A stretch of DNA of 62,984 nt from Phytomonospora sp040655735 (lineage in GTDB: Bacteria > Actinomycetota > Actinomycetes > Mycobacteriales > Micromonosporaceae), in contig NZ_JBFAKK010000022.1 in the NCBI RefSeq assembly GCF_040655735.1, positions 1 through 62,984 of the forward strand. Direction: 5' to 3'. The position numbers and the translations under genes are program-made. Positions within the stretch are counted from its first letter, which is position 1, and every line of letters starts with the position of its first letter. The notes under the pieces are model-generated. The model searched no databases. It was not told the origin of the DNA and worked only from the letters and a program-made list of their open reading frames with translations. Shown piece after piece: positions 25,948 to 35,695 of the stretch.

Positions 25948-26267
25948 GCTCGTATTGTGCCGTCCGGGTCGGCGACGTGTACCGGCGCGGCCGAAGACAA
26001 GTGACGTACGGCGGCCAGGCCGCCCTCGTCGACCTCCCCGGCGGTGACCACGACGGCCGCCTCCAGCTCCTCGGCACCGGCCGCAAGGGCGTTGGCGACG
26101 GCCAGTTGCAGCGCCGACAGCTCGACGCCGGGCAGCTTCACCGACGCCGCCGCGTAGGTGCGCCCGTCGCCGTCGCGGACCGCCGCGCCCGTCTCCGCGC
26201 CGATGCGGCCGCGAGCGCCGCGCGCCAGGATCAGCAGCTTGTTGTCCTCGGTGTCGAGCTCAGGCAT
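25944..26267 (-). CDS. Cytidine deaminase-like protein lacking the zinc site
   Basis: A 107-residue protein with the cytidine-deaminase fold pattern (GAAVRDGDGRTYAAASVKLP and AVANALAAGAEELEAAVVV). The HAE or CAE motif that should follow the second strand is replaced by LSALQLAVA, and there is no Cys anywhere, so the PCxxC zinc ligands are gone. It cannot be a normal deaminase. It is embedded in the conserved actinobacterial CBS-era segment (overlapping both neighbours), which argues for a retained non-enzymatic role. Confidence 0.8.
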   Translation of the reverse strand: MPELDTEDNKLLILARGARGRIGAETGAAVRDGDGRTYAAASVKLPGVELSALQLAVANALAAGAEELEAAVVVTAGEVDEGGLAAVRHLSSAAPVHVADPDGTIRA

Positions 26268-27555
26268 CGGCGTTCATCCTCTTCTCCGTCTCGGGTTCGG
26301 CCGGCTCGGCCGCCTCCCTGCGCACCAGCACCGTGTCGATGCGGTTGCGGCGTCCCGTCGTGCCCTCGGCGGTCAGCCGCAGGCCCTCGACGACGGCCTC
26401 GGCGCCGGGGATCGGGACCTTCCCCAGGGCCTGCGCGAGCAGTCCGGAGACGGTCTCGACGTTCTCCTCGGGCAGCGTGACGCCGAACAGCTCGCCGAGG
26501 TCCTCCACCGACAGCCGCGCGGTGACCCGCACCGAGCCGTCGGCCAGGCGCTGCACGGGGGCGCGCTCGACGTCGTACTCGTCGGTGATCTCGCCCACGA
26601 TCTCCTCGAGGATGTCCTCGATGGTGACCAGCCCGGCGGTGCCGCCGTACTCGTCGACGACCACGGCGATGTGCACGCGCGCCGACTGCATCTCGCGCAG
26701 CAGGTCGTCGACCGGTTTCGACTCCGGCACGAAGGTCCCCTCGCGCATGATGTCGCCGACCTTGACGTCCTCGCCGTCGCCGGACAGCCGGATCAGGTCC
26801 TTGAGGTAGACCACGCCGCGGATGTCGTCGATGTCCTCGCCGACCACCGGGATGCGCGAGAAGCCCGAGCGCAGCGCCAGCGCCCGCGCCTGGGCGGCGG
26901 TCTTCTCCGCCTCGATCCACACCATCTCGGTGCGGGGCACCATCACCTCGCGGACGATGGTGTCGCCGAGCTGGAAGACCGAGTGGATCATCTGCCGTTC
27001 GCCGTGCTCGACCTCGCCGCGCTGCTCGGCGATGTCGACGAGTTCGCGCAGCTCCGTCTCGGTCGCGAACGGCCCTTCCCGGAAGCCCTTGCCCGGTGTG
27101 ACGGCGTTGCCGACCAGGATCAGCAGCCTCGTCAGCGGCCCGAAGGCGCGGCCGAGGAAACGCACGATCCCCGAACTGACCAGGGCCACCGGGTAGGCGT
27201 GCTGGACGCCGATCGTGCGCGGGCCGACGCCGATGACGACGTAGGAGACCACGAGCATCGACGCGGCCGTGGTCAGCGTCGCCGCCCAGCCGGTGCCCCA
27301 GGCGCCGAAGGTGATCAGCGCGACCAGTGTGGTCGCGGTCAGCTCGCAGGCGAGCCGCAGGAGGAGGAGCAGGTTGATGTAGCGGGGGCGGTCGTCGGCG
27401 ATGGCCTGGAGACCCGCGGCGCCTCGCACACCGTCCCGGGCCAGCTCGGCCGCGCGGGCCGGGGAGATCCGGGACAGCGCCGCGTCGGTCATCGCCGACA
27501 GTCCCGCCAGTACGACAAGGGCCACGGCGATGCCGAGCAGCGTTGGGGTGGACAT
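26260..27555 (-). CDS. HlyC/CorC-type membrane protein with CBS pair
   Basis: A 431-residue protein. The N-terminal DUF21/CNNM domain has three to four membrane segments (LLGIAVALVVLAGLSAMTDA, LLLLLRLACELTATTLVALI). A CBS pair spans about residues 205-325 (VMVPRTEMVWIEAEKTAAQA to AVVVDEYGGTAGLVTIEDIL). The C-terminal CorC-HlyC domain follows. Family members are linked to Mg/Co efflux or membrane-lipid homeostasis. The ATG at 27555 overlaps the ybeY stop (ATGA). Part of the phoH-ybeY-CBS-era operon. Confidence 0.92.
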   Translation of the reverse strand: MSTPTLLGIAVALVVLAGLSAMTDAALSRISPARAAELARDGVRGAAGLQAIADDRPRYINLLLLLRLACELTATTLVALITFGAWGTGWAATLTTAASMLVVSYVVIGVGPRTIGVQHAYPVALVSSGIVRFLGRAFGPLTRLLILVGNAVTPGKGFREGPFATETELRELVDIAEQRGEVEHGERQMIHSVFQLGDTIVREVMVPRTEMVWIEAEKTAAQARALALRSGFSRIPVVGEDIDDIRGVVYLKDLIRLSGDGEDVKVGDIMREGTFVPESKPVDDLLREMQSARVHIAVVVDEYGGTAGLVTIEDILEEIVGEITDEYDVERAPVQRLADGSVRVTARLSVEDLGELFGVTLPEENVETVSGLLAQALGKVPIPGAEAVVEGLRLTAEGTTGRRNRIDTVLVRREAAEPAEPETEKRMNADA

Positions 27556-28016
27556 CAGCGTGTTCGTCGCCAATCTTCGAGCAGCTTGCCCTGCAGACCG
27601 AACATGCGCTTGGCCTCGTCGGGCTCCACGTGGTCGTAGCCGAGGATGTGCAGCACCCCGTGGACGGTCAGCATGTGCATCTCGTCGGCGGCGGTGTGCC
27701 CGGCCGCGGCGGCCTGTTTCTCGGCCACCTCCGGGCACAGCACGACGTCGCCGAGCAGCGCCGGCGAGGCCGGCTCGTCGGAGTTGGGGCCCCGGTCGAC
27801 GGGCATCTCGTCCATGGGGAAGGCGAGCACGTCGGTCGGGCCCGTGCCGCCCATCCACCGGTGGTTGAGCTCGGTCATGTACTCCTCGTCGACGAGCAGG
27901 ATGGACAGCTCGGCGAGCGGGTTGACGCCCATCTCGGTCAGCGCGTAGCGCGCGACCTCGAGGATGGTGTCGCCGTCGACCTCGTGGCCGGACTCGTTGG
28001 CGATCTCAATGGACAT
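27555..28016 (-). CDS. ybeY: Endoribonuclease / rRNA maturation factor YbeY
   Basis: A 153-residue metalloprotein with the UPF0054 zinc motif HGVLHILGYDH near the C-terminus (His at about 118, 122 and 128). It acts in 16S rRNA 3'-end maturation and ribosome quality control. It lies 15 bp after phoH and overlaps the CBS gene by 1-3 nt, matching the conserved order in actinomycetes. Confidence 0.95.
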   Translation of the reverse strand: MSIEIANESGHEVDGDTILEVARYALTEMGVNPLAELSILLVDEEYMTELNHRWMGGTGPTDVLAFPMDEMPVDRGPNSDEPASPALLGDVVLCPEVAEKQAAAAGHTAADEMHMLTVHGVLHILGYDHVEPDEAKRMFGLQGKLLEDWRRTR

Positions 28017-28031
28017 GGTGTCCCCCTCGCG

Positions 28032-30023
<1,992 letters not shown>

Positions 30024-30039
30024 CTGCTCTCACTACCGG

Positions 30040-30060
30040 GGACCGCGTGTCACGCGGTCC
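30040..30060. promoter_or_regulatory. 21-bp perfect palindrome upstream of phoH
   Basis: Arms GGACCGCGTG (30040-30049) and CACGCGGTCC (30051-30060) are perfectly complementary around one T. It lies 17 bp before the phoH GTG, in the 101-bp gap after the HIT gene. The one-base spacer argues for an operator rather than a terminator; no known consensus was recognised. Confidence 0.55.
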
Positions 30061-30124
30061 GTACAGCTCGGGAGTACATCTTATCGCTGCGGGGCACGGC
30101 CCCGTCGACCGAGATTCGCCGGTC

Positions 30125-30469
30125 TCAGCGGGCCAGCAACGGCCCCAGCGGTTCCCCGCCGAGAACGTGGACGTGCACGTGCCGGACCTCCCAGCCGCTG
30201 TCGTCGCCGGTGTTGACGATCAGCCGGTAGCCGCCGTCGAGGCCTTCCGACTCGGCGGCGCGCCCGGCGGCCTCCAGAAGTTCACCGGCGAGGCCCGGGT
30301 CGGCCGCGGCGAGTTCGGCGACGGTGACGTGGTGGTCCTTGGGGATGGCGAGCAGGTGCGTCGGGGCCTTCGGGGCGATGTCGCGAAAGACGAGGACACG
30401 GTTGGTTTCGTGCACGGTCGCCGAGGGGATCTCACCCGCGACGATCCGGCAAAACAGACAGTCCGCCAT
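30125..30469 (-). CDS. HIT-family nucleotide hydrolase
   Basis: A 114-residue histidine-triad protein. It begins MADCLFCRIVAGEIPSATVH, with the zinc-binding CxxC, and ends with VRHVHVHVLGG, the H-x-H-x-H catalytic triad. HINT-type members hydrolyse nucleoside phosphoramidates and adenylated lysine. ATG 30469 follows TAGCAT by 8 nt. It precedes phoH in the same direction and is divergent from the DJ-1/PfpI gene at 30612. Confidence 0.92.
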   Translation of the reverse strand: MADCLFCRIVAGEIPSATVHETNRVLVFRDIAPKAPTHLLAIPKDHHVTVAELAAADPGLAGELLEAAGRAAESEGLDGGYRLIVNTGDDSGWEVRHVHVHVLGGEPLGPLLAR

Positions 30470-30611
30470 GCCCGCCGATGCTAGCGGAGGGTTTCCGGGC
30501 GGGGCCGTTCGGGCACGAAGGCGGCATGCGGGCGAAAGGGCGAAATCGCCGTTCCGGCCCGCCCGCGGCCTCCGTGTCGTCGACTGGAGGCGCAACCGAG
30601 AGGGGATCTCC

Positions 30612-31295
30612 ATGTCCAAGCACGTCCTGCTGGCCCTGTCGAGTCACGCCGAACTCGGCGACACCGGACGCAAGACCGGGTACTACGTGCCCGAGGCGGC
30701 CCATCCGGCGGCGGCCTTCGCGAAGTTCGGGTACATCCTCGACTTCACCTCGCCCCAGGGCGGGCAGCCGCCCGCCGACGGCCTCGACGGCAGCGAGGAC
30801 GACCCGGTCGTCAAGGCCTTCCTCGACGACCCGGTGCTGTCGCGCAAGGTCGCCGAGACCACCAGGCCGGGCGGGTTCAAGCCCGCCGACTTCGACGCGC
30901 TCCTGTACGTGGGCGGGCACGGCGCCATGTGGGACTTCCCCGGCGACGCCGACCTGCTGAAGCTGGCCGCGCAGATCTACGACAACGGCGGCGTGATCGG
31001 CGCGGTGTGCCACGGTCCGGCGGCGCTGGTGAACCTGCGCCTGCGCGACGGGTCCTTCCTCGTCAAGGGGAAGAAGGTCACCGGGTTCAGCAACGAGGAG
31101 GAGGAAGCGGTCGGTCTGACCGACGTCGTGCCCTTCCTCCTGGAGACGCAGCTGCGCTCGCGGGGCGCCGACTACAGCGCCGGGGAGAAGTGGTCGCCGC
31201 ACGCGGTGGCCGACGGGCGGCTGGTGACCGGGCAGAACCCGGCCTCGGCGACGCGGGTCGGTGAGCTGATGATCACGGCTCTCGGGGGGCACTGA
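30612..31295 (+). CDS. DJ-1/PfpI family protein (Hsp31-like)
   Basis: A 227-residue class I glutamine-amidotransferase-like protein. The nucleophile elbow is GAVCHGPAAL (Cys about 136) with an upstream LLYVGGHGAMWDFP and an acidic partner at ASPQGG-like TSPQGGQPP. Hsp31-type members act as glyoxalase III, deglycase or holding chaperones. ATG 30612 lies after GAGGGG. It is divergent from the HIT gene and ends 13 bp before the convergent rsmE stop. Confidence 0.88.
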   Translation: MSKHVLLALSSHAELGDTGRKTGYYVPEAAHPAAAFAKFGYILDFTSPQGGQPPADGLDGSEDDPVVKAFLDDPVLSRKVAETTRPGGFKPADFDALLYVGGHGAMWDFPGDADLLKLAAQIYDNGGVIGAVCHGPAALVNLRLRDGSFLVKGKKVTGFSNEEEEAVGLTDVVPFLLETQLRSRGADYSAGEKWSPHAVADGRLVTGQNPASATRVGELMITALGGH

Positions 31296-31308
31296 GGGCC
31301 GGGCGCCC

Positions 31309-32037
31309 TCACCACCGTCCCAGCCGCACCGACAGGGCGGCCAGCGCCGCGACGCCGGCCGTCGAGGTCCGCAGCACCTCGCGGCCGAGGCGGACGGGCA
31401 GCGCGCCCGCGGCCTCGAAGGCGGCGAGCTCGTCGCCGGAGACCCCTCCTTCGGGTCCGACGACCAGGACGATCTGGCCGGCGTCGGGGAGTTTCGCCGT
31501 CGACAGGGGCTCGGTGGCGTCCTCGTGCAGCACGAAGGCCGCCGAGGCGGCCGTGACGCGGGCGGCGACGGCCTTGGTCGAAGCCGTCTCGGCGAGTTCG
31601 GGGACGCGGTGACGGCGGGCCTGCTTGGCGGCCTCGCGGGCGGTCGCGGCCCACTTGGCGTGGGCCTTGTCGCCGCGGTCCCCGCGCCACTGCACGACCG
31701 ACCGGGACGCCGACCAGGGCACGATCGCGTCGACGCCGACCTCGGTCATCGCCTGCACGGCCCGTTCACCCCGGTCGCCTTTCGCCAAGCCCTGCACGAC
31801 GGTCAGGCTCGGTTCGGGGAGGGGTTCACGGTGGGCTTCGCCGACGTCGAGGACGAGGGCGCCCTTCTCTGTCGCGGTGACCGTGGCGGGGCATACGCCG
31901 CCTTCGCCGTCGGACAGGAGCAGGTGCTCGCCGACGCGGAGGCGCTGCACGTCGGCGGCGTGGCGCCCTTCGGGGCCGTCGAGGCGGAAGGCGCCGGGCG
32001 CCGGGAGGGCCGCGACCAGGAACAGCGGTGCGCTCAT
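31309..32037 (-). CDS. rsmE: 16S rRNA m3U1498 methyltransferase RsmE
   Basis: A 242-residue SPOUT methyltransferase. An N-terminal PUA-like domain (HAADVQRLRVGEHLLLSDG) precedes the knotted domain with QGLAKGDRGERAVQAMTEVG, VLVVGPEGGVSGDE (core VGPEGG) and LGREVLRTSTAGVAAL (core LRTSTA). It methylates U1498 of 16S rRNA using SAM. TAACGT lies 6 nt before the ATG (leaderless). Divergent from the GNAT gene. Confidence 0.94.
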   Translation of the reverse strand: MSAPLFLVAALPAPGAFRLDGPEGRHAADVQRLRVGEHLLLSDGEGGVCPATVTATEKGALVLDVGEAHREPLPEPSLTVVQGLAKGDRGERAVQAMTEVGVDAIVPWSASRSVVQWRGDRGDKAHAKWAATAREAAKQARRHRVPELAETASTKAVAARVTAASAAFVLHEDATEPLSTAKLPDAGQIVLVVGPEGGVSGDELAAFEAAGALPVRLGREVLRTSTAGVAALAALSVRLGRW

Positions 32038-32091
32038 GCCGCGACGTTAACCCACGGGCGGCGCGGCCAGGCCCCTCCATAGGCTGAGGGC

Positions 32092-32505
32092 ATGGATCTT
32101 GACTACGAACTCGTCGAGGGCGTGCCGACGGTCGAGGAGTACCGGCATCTGCGCGGCTCGACGGGCCTGGGCGCCAAGTCCGTCGAGGCCTCGGCCTTGG
32201 GCCTGCCGAACACGTGGTTCGGGGTGCTGGTGCGTCGGGAGGGTGAGGCGGTCGGCATGGGCCGGATCATCGGCGACGGCGGGTGCTTCTTCCAGGTCGT
32301 CGACATCTGCGTCCTGCCCGGGCATCAGGGCCGCGGCCTCGGGAAGCGGGTCATGGCCGCGCTGAGCGAGGCGATGGAGGCGGGCATGCCCGAGGGCGCC
32401 TACGTCTCGCTCATCGCCGACGGCGAGGCCCGCCACCTGTACGAGAAGTTCGGGTTCCGGGAGGTCGCGCCGGTCTCGGTGGGCATGGCGCGGTTGTTCT
32501 TGTGA
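32092..32505 (+). CDS. GNAT-family N-acetyltransferase
   Basis: A 137-residue acetyltransferase with the acetyl-CoA loop VLPGHQGRGLGKRVMAAL (Q-x-x-G-x-G/A pattern) and a C-terminal YEKFGFREV. The substrate is unknown. TAGGCT lies 6 nt before the ATG (leaderless); the divergent rsmE has the same arrangement 54 bp away. Confidence 0.92.
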   Translation: MDLDYELVEGVPTVEEYRHLRGSTGLGAKSVEASALGLPNTWFGVLVRREGEAVGMGRIIGDGGCFFQVVDICVLPGHQGRGLGKRVMAALSEAMEAGMPEGAYVSLIADGEARHLYEKFGFREVAPVSVGMARLFL

Positions 32506-32571
32506 GCCGGGGAACAGCGCGGCATCGCCGGACGCTGTAGTTCGCGTCTTCAACGGCGACGAGAGGCAGAC

Positions 32572-33033
32572 ATGAGCGAGCCCACGATCTACGAGTTCAT
32601 CGGCGGCCAGGACGCTTTGCGCAGACTCGCCGAGGCCCATTACCGCCGTTGCGTCACCGACCCCGTGTTGTCGCAGGTCTTCGGTACCGAGCCGCGGCCC
32701 GAACATGCCGTGCACCTCGCCGACTGGCTCGGTGAGGTCTTCGAAGGCCCCGCGACCTACACCGCCGAGCACGGCGGGCATGAGGCCCTGCTGCTGCACC
32801 ACGCGGGCAAGCACATCACCGAGGAGCAGCGGGCGGCGTTCGTGACGGCGTTCGTCGAGGCCGCCGACGAGACCGGTGTCCCCGACGATCCTCACCTGCG
32901 GGCGAGGCTGACGTCCTACCTGGAGTGGGGCACGAGAATCGCGAAGGACGTGTCGGAGGCGGACGCGTCCGACATCTCCAGCTCCGACCCGGTCCCCACC
33001 TGGGGCTGGCGAGAAGACCAGTCCCCCGCCTGA
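32572..33033 (+). CDS. glbO: Group II truncated haemoglobin (GlbO-like)
   Basis: A 153-residue globin. It starts MSEPTIYEFIGGQDALRRLAEAHYRR, with the Tyr and the distal-pocket order of group II. The proximal His is probably in HGGHEALLLHHAGKHITEEQR. The last residues (DPVPTWGW) keep the conserved C-terminal W-G-W of GlbO. It binds haem and reacts with O2, NO or peroxide. Followed by a strong terminator at 33081-33112. Confidence 0.85.
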   Translation: MSEPTIYEFIGGQDALRRLAEAHYRRCVTDPVLSQVFGTEPRPEHAVHLADWLGEVFEGPATYTAEHGGHEALLLHHAGKHITEEQRAAFVTAFVEAADETGVPDDPHLRARLTSYLEWGTRIAKDVSEADASDISSSDPVPTWGWREDQSPA

Positions 33034-33080
33034 CAGCAAACAAGAGGGCGGGACGACCCGCGGCGAGTAGAGGCACTAAC

Positions 33081-33112
33081 GACGAAAGGCGCCCCGAGGG
33101 GCGCCTTTCGTC
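33081..33112 (+). terminator. Terminator hairpin after the truncated haemoglobin gene
   Basis: A perfect 15-bp inverted repeat, GACGAAAGGCGCCCC (33081-33095) and GGGGCGCCTTTCGTC (33098-33112), 47 bp after the globin stop. There is only a short T-run, typical of high-GC actinomycete terminators. The 220 bp between it and dnaJ hold nothing recognisable. Confidence 0.8.
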
Positions 33113-33332
33113 GACTCACAAACCGCGATCAGGCCGCAGCAAGCCTCGGCCGCACCCGGCCGCCGGCGCAACCCCCGCCGACTCTGCCGCGTACTGCGTG
33201 GTGGTCGCCGAAGCCGTCCACCGCCACCACCCACCCACAACGACCACAGACGGCGGCGGCGCCCGCCGCGCTCAGCGGCAAGCGCGCGAAGCGCGGATGC
33301 GGCGAAGCCGCCAGAAACCCAGCCGCCAGCAA

Positions 33333-34484
33333 TCAAGCATGCCCGTTAAAGGCGTCTCTCATTCGGGAGAAAAAACCTCCGCCGCCCCGTGTCTCGATGA
33401 TCTCCTCATCGCGTAGTTGGGCGAGTTTCTGGAGGAGTTCTTCTTGTTCGGCGTCCAGCTTGGTGGGTGTGCGGACGTCGAGGTGCACGAAGAGGTCGCC
33501 TCTGGCTCCGCCTCCGCGCAGTCGGGGGACGCCTTTGCCGCGTACGCGGAGGGTGCTGCCGGGTTGGGTGCCGGGGTTGACGTCGACGACTTCTTCGCCG
33601 TCGAGGGTCTTGAGGGTGATGCTGGTGCCCAGGGCGGCGGCCGTCATGGGCACTTTGAGTTTGCAGTGGAGGTCGTCGCCCTTGCGGGTGAACACGTCGT
33701 GGGGTCGTTCGTGGATCTCGACGTAGAGGTCGCCGGCGGGTCCGCCGCCGGGGCCGACTTCGCCTTGTCCGGCCAGGCGGATGCGCATGCCGTCTTCGAC
33801 GCCGGCGGGGATCTTGACGGTGAGGGTGCGGCGGCTGCGGACGCGTCCGTCACCGGCGCACTTGGGGCACGGGTTCGGAATGACGGTGCCGAAGCCGGAG
33901 CAGGTGGCGCAGGGTCGTGAGGTGACCATCTGGCCGAGGATGGTGCGCTGCACGGACTGGACTTCGCCGGAGCCTTCGCAGGTGTCGCAGGTGACGGGTG
34001 CCGAGCCGGCGGCCGCGCCGGAGCCTTCGCAGGTTCCGCAGACGGTGGCGGTGTCGACGGTGATGGGCGATTCGAGCCCGAACGCGGCCTCTTCGAGGTC
34101 GAGGTCGAGGCGCAGGATCGCGTCGGATCCGGGGCGCACCCGGGAGCGCGGGCCCCGGCGGGGTCCGGCGCCCATGGGGCCGGAGGCGCCGAAGAACGCG
34201 TCCATGATGTCCTGGAAGTCCATGAACGGTCCGGCTCCGCCGGGTCCGGCCCCGCCTCCGCCGCCGGGGGCGAGGGGGTCGCCGCCGAGGTCGACGATCT
34301 GGCGTTTCTGCGGGTCGGAGAGCACCTCGAAGGCGGCGTTGATCTCCTTGAATTTCTCCTGCGCCTCGGGGCTGGGGTTCACGTCGGGGTGGAACTCCCG
34401 CGCGAGCCTGCGGTACGCCTTCTTCAGGTCGTCCGGGGTCGCGTCCTTCGCCACACCGAGGATTCCGTAGTAGTCCTTGGCCAC
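33333..34484 (-). CDS. dnaJ: Chaperone DnaJ
   Basis: A 383-residue type I Hsp40. The J domain has HPD in REFHPDVNP. A Gly-rich stretch (GGGGGAGPGGAGPF) follows, then four zinc-finger repeats: CGTCEGSG, CDTCEGSG, CATCSGFG, CPKCAGDG. It stimulates DnaK ATPase. GTG 34484 (VAKDYYGILGV) has GAGAG five nt upstream and matches the usual DnaJ N-terminus; the ATG four codons earlier is less likely. Immediately downstream of hrcA, as in other actinomycetes. Confidence 0.94.
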   Translation of the reverse strand: MAKDYYGILGVAKDATPDDLKKAYRRLAREFHPDVNPSPEAQEKFKEINAAFEVLSDPQKRQIVDLGGDPLAPGGGGGAGPGGAGPFMDFQDIMDAFFGASGPMGAGPRRGPRSRVRPGSDAILRLDLDLEEAAFGLESPITVDTATVCGTCEGSGAAAGSAPVTCDTCEGSGEVQSVQRTILGQMVTSRPCATCSGFGTVIPNPCPKCAGDGRVRSRRTLTVKIPAGVEDGMRIRLAGQGEVGPGGGPAGDLYVEIHERPHDVFTRKGDDLHCKLKVPMTAAALGTSITLKTLDGEEVVDVNPGTQPGSTLRVRGKGVPRLRGGGARGDLFVHLDVRTPTKLDAEQEELLQKLAQLRDEEIIETRGGGGFFSRMRDAFNGHA

Positions 34485-34536
34485 GTGTGCTCTCATCGCC
34501 TCAACAGCTCAATATCGAAACAAGAAATGTCGTTCA

Positions 34537-35559
34537 TCAGTTCTGGGCGAGGACCTCGCCGACGTACCGTGCGACCGCGCGCACGGCCGCGATGGTGCCG
34601 GGGTAGTCCATCCGGGTCGGGCCGAGAACGCCGAGACCGCCGACGACGTCCCCGGAGGGGCCGTAGCCGGCGCTGACCACCGAGGTGGCGCGCAGTCCGA
34701 CGATCTCGTTCTCGTCACCGATCCGGATGTGCAGCGCGGCGGAGGTGTCGACCTCGCCGAGCAGCTTGAGCAGGATGACCTCTTCCTCCAGGGCTTCGAG
34801 GATAGGCCGCAGGGATCCGGCGAAGTCGAGCGAGTGCCGGGTGAGGTTGGCGGTACCGGCCAGCGCGATGCGCTCCTCGCCGCGTTCGACGAGGGTTTCG
34901 AGCAGGACGGTCGACAGGTTGGTCATGGCCGGGCGCAGTTCGGCGGCGGCCTCTTCGACGAGGGCCTGGATGAGCTTGGGCGTCTCGGTGAGCCGGGCGC
35001 CGGTGAGCTTCTCGTTGACGGTGCGGCGGATGGCCAGCACGTCGTCTTCGGCCACGGGCCCGGGGAGTTCGACGAGGCGCTGTTCGACGCGGCCGGTGTC
35101 GGTGATCATGACGAGCATGAGGCGCGAGGCCGTCAGGTGCACCAGTTCGAGGTGCCGGACGCGGCTGCGCGACAGGCTCGGGTACTGGACGACGGCGACC
35201 TGCCGGGTGAGCTGCGCGAGGAGCCGGACGGTGCGGTGGACGACGTCGTCGAGGTCGAGGGCGCCGTCGAGGAAGCGGTGCAGGGCGCGGCGTTCGGCCG
35301 CGGTGAGCGGCTTGACCTGGCTGAGCCGGTCGACGAACAGGCGGTAGCCCTTGTCGGTGGGGACGCGGCCGGCGCTGGTGTGGGGCTGGTGGATGTAGCC
35401 CTCGTCTTCGAGGACGGCCATGTCGTTGCGGACGGTCGCCGAGGAGACCCGCAGGTTGTGGCGTTCCACGAGGGATTTGCTGCCCACCGGTTCCTGCGTG
35501 GCGACGTAGTCCTGGACGATCGCGCGCAGTACCTCCAGCTTGCGCTCATCCATGGGCAT
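34537..35559 (-). CDS. hrcA: Heat-inducible transcription repressor HrcA
   Basis: A 340-residue repressor. The N-terminal winged helix has RKLEVLRAIVQDYVATQEPVGSK-type sequence (core PVGSKSL) and VSSATVRNDMAVLEDEGYI. The C-terminal GAF-like domain has VLGPTRMDYPG. ATG 35559 is preceded by GAGGAGGA. It binds the CIRCE element found 76 bp upstream and so represses hrcA-dnaJ, with GroEL normally needed for its activity. Confidence 0.95.
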   Translation of the reverse strand: MPMDERKLEVLRAIVQDYVATQEPVGSKSLVERHNLRVSSATVRNDMAVLEDEGYIHQPHTSAGRVPTDKGYRLFVDRLSQVKPLTAAERRALHRFLDGALDLDDVVHRTVRLLAQLTRQVAVVQYPSLSRSRVRHLELVHLTASRLMLVMITDTGRVEQRLVELPGPVAEDDVLAIRRTVNEKLTGARLTETPKLIQALVEEAAAELRPAMTNLSTVLLETLVERGEERIALAGTANLTRHSLDFAGSLRPILEALEEEVILLKLLGEVDTSAALHIRIGDENEIVGLRATSVVSAGYGPSGDVVGGLGVLGPTRMDYPGTIAAVRAVARYVGEVLAQN

Positions 35560-35634
35560 CCGGCGTCCTCCTCGCGCTCTCGTCAGTGGTCGGGCATCGG
35601 CACCGAGAGCGGCGGTCGCAGGCATGGAGCTGGC

Positions 35635-35661
35635 CTGGCACTCGGGCAGACTGAGTGCCAG
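35635..35661. promoter_or_regulatory. CIRCE element of hrcA-dnaJ
   Basis: CTGGCACTC, 9 nt, GAGTGCCAG: a perfect inverted repeat matching the CIRCE consensus TTAGCACTC-N9-GAGTGCTAA except for the outer bases. A minus-strand TAGACT at 35665-35660 overlaps its edge and is a plausible -10, so HrcA would block the promoter directly. Confidence 0.93.
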
Positions 35662-35695
35662 TCTACTGGCGCGAGGGCCGGTATTGCCTCATCGT

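Noticed and set aside
33113..33332. Short minus-strand ORFs between the globin terminator and dnaJ
   Set aside because: Arg/Gly-rich translations without a conserved pattern; more likely untranslated downstream sequence of dnaJ.
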